Below, in pieces: positions 62,717 through 64,000 of a DNA stretch of 64,000 nucleotides. Each line of letters begins with the position of its first letter. The stretch's first letter is position 1. The position numbers were made by a program, and so were the translations under genes. Source of the DNA: Brevibacterium zhoupengii. GTDB taxonomy: Bacteria; Actinomycetota; Actinomycetes; Actinomycetales; Brevibacteriaceae. The stretch is from NCBI RefSeq assembly GCF_021117425.1, contig NZ_CP088298.1, forward strand, positions 1,984,001 through 2,048,000, written 5' to 3'. The notes under the pieces are model-generated. The model ran no database searches. It was given only the letters and a program-made list of their open reading frames with translations, and was not told the DNA's origin.

Positions 62717-63269
62717 CTCGCTGCGACTCCACAGCCGCCCGATAGAGCTTCGGCAGGCGTACGACGAGATCAGGCATGAGTGAGGGCGGCAGGGCAGTCA
62801 GCGGGAACCACTTCACAGCCAGAGACTCCTCCGAGACTGTTGGGGCCTGGTCCACGGAGGCGAATGCGGCGAACACCACATCGAAGTGTCGTTCACACGC
62901 ACCGAACGAGGCCGAGAGGTCATGGACGTGAAGGTCGATCGGGGCAGGGGAGAACCAGGACAGTTGGCTCAGTCCGCTCTCTTCCATGGCTTCCCTGTGT
63001 GCGGCCGAACACAGGCTGTCATCCTCGGCCTCGAGATGCCCGCCGAATTGGCCCCAAAGGTCTGCCTTGCGGTGGTGGTTGAGGAGCACGGACTCGGTGT
63101 CGGGATCGACGACGACACAACTGGCGGTGATATGTTCGCCGCCTGCCTCTCGTCGCAGCGCGGCATCGCCGACGGTAGAGAACAAATACTCGAAGTCGGG
63201 CCTGAAGCCGGTCGACGCCGACGCCGACGTCGCCCCGACCTCGGCGCGGGCGGTATCGAGACGAATCAT
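62694..63269 (-). CDS. Nudix hydrolase
   Basis: The 191-residue protein has the Nudix core WGQFGGHLEAEDDSL and AAHREAMEESGLS (about residues 72-99), which binds metal and cleaves nucleoside diphosphate-linked substrates. Spacing has Asp for one Glu, a known variant. The specific substrate cannot be told. It begins directly after the DUF2342 stop (adjacent bases) and is probably co-transcribed with it. Confidence 0.9.
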   Translation of the reverse strand: MIRLDTARAEVGATSASASTGFRPDFEYLFSTVGDAALRREAGGEHITASCVVVDPDTESVLLNHHRKADLWGQFGGHLEAEDDSLCSAAHREAMEESGLSQLSWFSPAPIDLHVHDLSASFGACERHFDVVFAAFASVDQAPTVSEESLAVKWFPLTALPPSLMPDLVVRLPKLYRAAVESQRVSDLHRG

Positions 63270-64000
63270 TCAGTTCTCGCTGCGGCCGCCGGTGCCGTCG
63301 CTGTCATCTGTGTCTTCATCGTTGTCGGATTCCGAGTCGGAATCGGAGCTCGAGTCGGATGTGGAATCGGTGTTGGAATCGGTGGTCTCAGTTCCTTCGA
63401 TTCCCTCGGCGAGAATGCGGCTCAGTGCCTCGTCGAGTGTCGATTCGCTGGTCCATTCGGCGTGACGACGCTCCGAGTATCCCAGGGGGTCATCGAGGTC
63501 CTGCGTCGTCGGCAGAAGGTCGGGGTGTGAGAACACCTTGTCTCTGGCCTCGGTGCCGCCCTGAGTCTCGAGGTATCCGAACAGCGCCGCAGCATCGCGC
63601 AGGCGCCGTGGGTTGAACTCCAGGCCCACCAGGGTCGAGAAAGTCTTCTCGGCCGGACCTGCAGTAGCCCGGCGGCGGCGAAGCGCCTCTCGGATCTGAT
63701 CGCGTCCGGGCAGATGCGCACATGCCGAATAGACGACCACATCGACCCATCCTGCGATGACGGCAAGGAGGTTCTCCAGGTTCGTCAGAGCCTTCTTCTG
63801 ATCCTCAGTGGTCGGAGGGTTGAACAGGCCCTGGCGAATGTTGTCGCTGAGATCGGAGATGTTAGACGGATCGATCTGGGTCGCCATGTCTTCGATCTGC
63901 GAAGTGTCGACCTTGAGGCCCTGCGCATAGCGGGTCAATGCGGTCTCGACCTGGGCGCTCAGCCAAGGGGCACGCTCGAACAGCGCAAGATGCGCAAGCT
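63270..64000 (-). CDS. DUF2342 putative zinc metalloprotease, C-terminal part
   Basis: The gene runs off the right edge; the visible 242 codons are its C-terminal half. Reading back from the edge, the frame gives FERAPWLSAQVETALTRYAQ and then ENLLAVIAGWVDVVVYSA, RRRRATAGPAEKTF, VGLEFNPRRLRDAAALFGY and HPDLLPTTQDLDD, all typical of the family. Any HExxH motif lies outside the window. The last about 35 residues are almost only Ser, Asp, Thr and Glu, with SD repeats, an acidic low-complexity tail. Confidence 0.9.
   Translation of the reverse strand, partial: LAHLALFERAPWLSAQVETALTRYAQGLKVDTSQIEDMATQIDPSNISDLSDNIRQGLFNPPTTEDQKKALTNLENLLAVIAGWVDVVVYSACAHLPGRDQIREALRRRRATAGPAEKTFSTLVGLEFNPRRLRDAAALFGYLETQGGTEARDKVFSHPDLLPTTQDLDDPLGYSERRHAEWTSESTLDEALSRILAEGIEGTETTDSNTDSTSDSSSDSDSESDNDEDTDDSDGTGGRSEN

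Overview
The window is GC-rich, coding-dense chromosomal DNA of an actinobacterium, most likely of the Micrococcales and perhaps Brevibacterium-like (inference; no 16S or other decisive marker is present). The evidence is a mycothiol gene (mshB), AdnA/AdnB and UvrD2 helicases, the actinobacterial small proteins DUF3107 and DUF3117, DapC/DapD/DapE lysine genes, a monomeric isocitrate dehydrogenase, and many apparently leaderless genes. I support 56 protein genes, two of them cut by the window edges. I see no rRNA, tRNA, CRISPR array, insertion sequence or prophage; this is core chromosome with local oddities.

Layout. 1-3.2 kb: start of a HerA-like ATPase gene, then pdxS-pdxT (pyridoxal phosphate synthase) divergent from a MocR/PdxR-type regulator. 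3.2-7.1 kb: small membrane protein, Sfp-type phosphopantetheinyl transferase, LapA-domain protein, isocitrate dehydrogenase. 7.2-12.8 kb: thymidine kinase, then an enol-lactonase-like hydrolase, SLC13 transporter, Old Yellow Enzyme and metallo-beta-lactamase-fold hydrolase, then a PH-domain membrane protein. 13-19.5 kb: complete oligopeptide ABC transporter. 19.7-24.8 kb: typA, mshB with a fused membrane domain, a VanW protein. 24.8-29 kb: GNAT acetyltransferase, ferredoxin, dapC, citrate synthase.

29-39.7 kb follows an order known from mycobacteria (Rv1201c to Rv1232c): dapD, dapE, LOG protein, folP2-like, DivIVA-like, DUF3117, O-methyltransferase, tatB, mrp, DUF1003, MgtE_N/CBS. Missing here are gpgS and the sigE-rseA-htrA group. 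39.9-46.6 kb is more variable: secreted phosphoesterase, P1 peptidase, aminopeptidase P, PHP phosphoesterase, acyltransferase. 46.7-64 kb matches the Rv3211-Rv3196 region: DEAD-box helicase, ferritin-like protein, DUF3107, TetR, adnA-adnB, a kinase-fold protein, nudC-uvrD2, an Rv3196-like cysteine-motif protein, then a metallopeptidase, a Nudix hydrolase and a DUF2342 protein.

The most interesting observations are: a PdxR-like regulator lacking the cofactor lysine; a NudC lacking its zinc-ribbon cysteines and overlapping uvrD2; an AdnA with a broken motif II but an AddB-like iron-sulfur cysteine set; divergent dapD/dapE promoters whose -10 boxes occupy each other's -35 position; a run of DnaA-box-like sites where whiB7 sits in relatives; a perfect 15-bp palindrome over a start codon; and a five-copy 19-bp repeat plus a folded 58-nt element after gltA. 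None of these is proof of a new system. The nudC/uvrD2/adnAB neighbourhood, with its degenerate kinase and orphan cysteine-motif protein, is the best candidate for undescribed biology.
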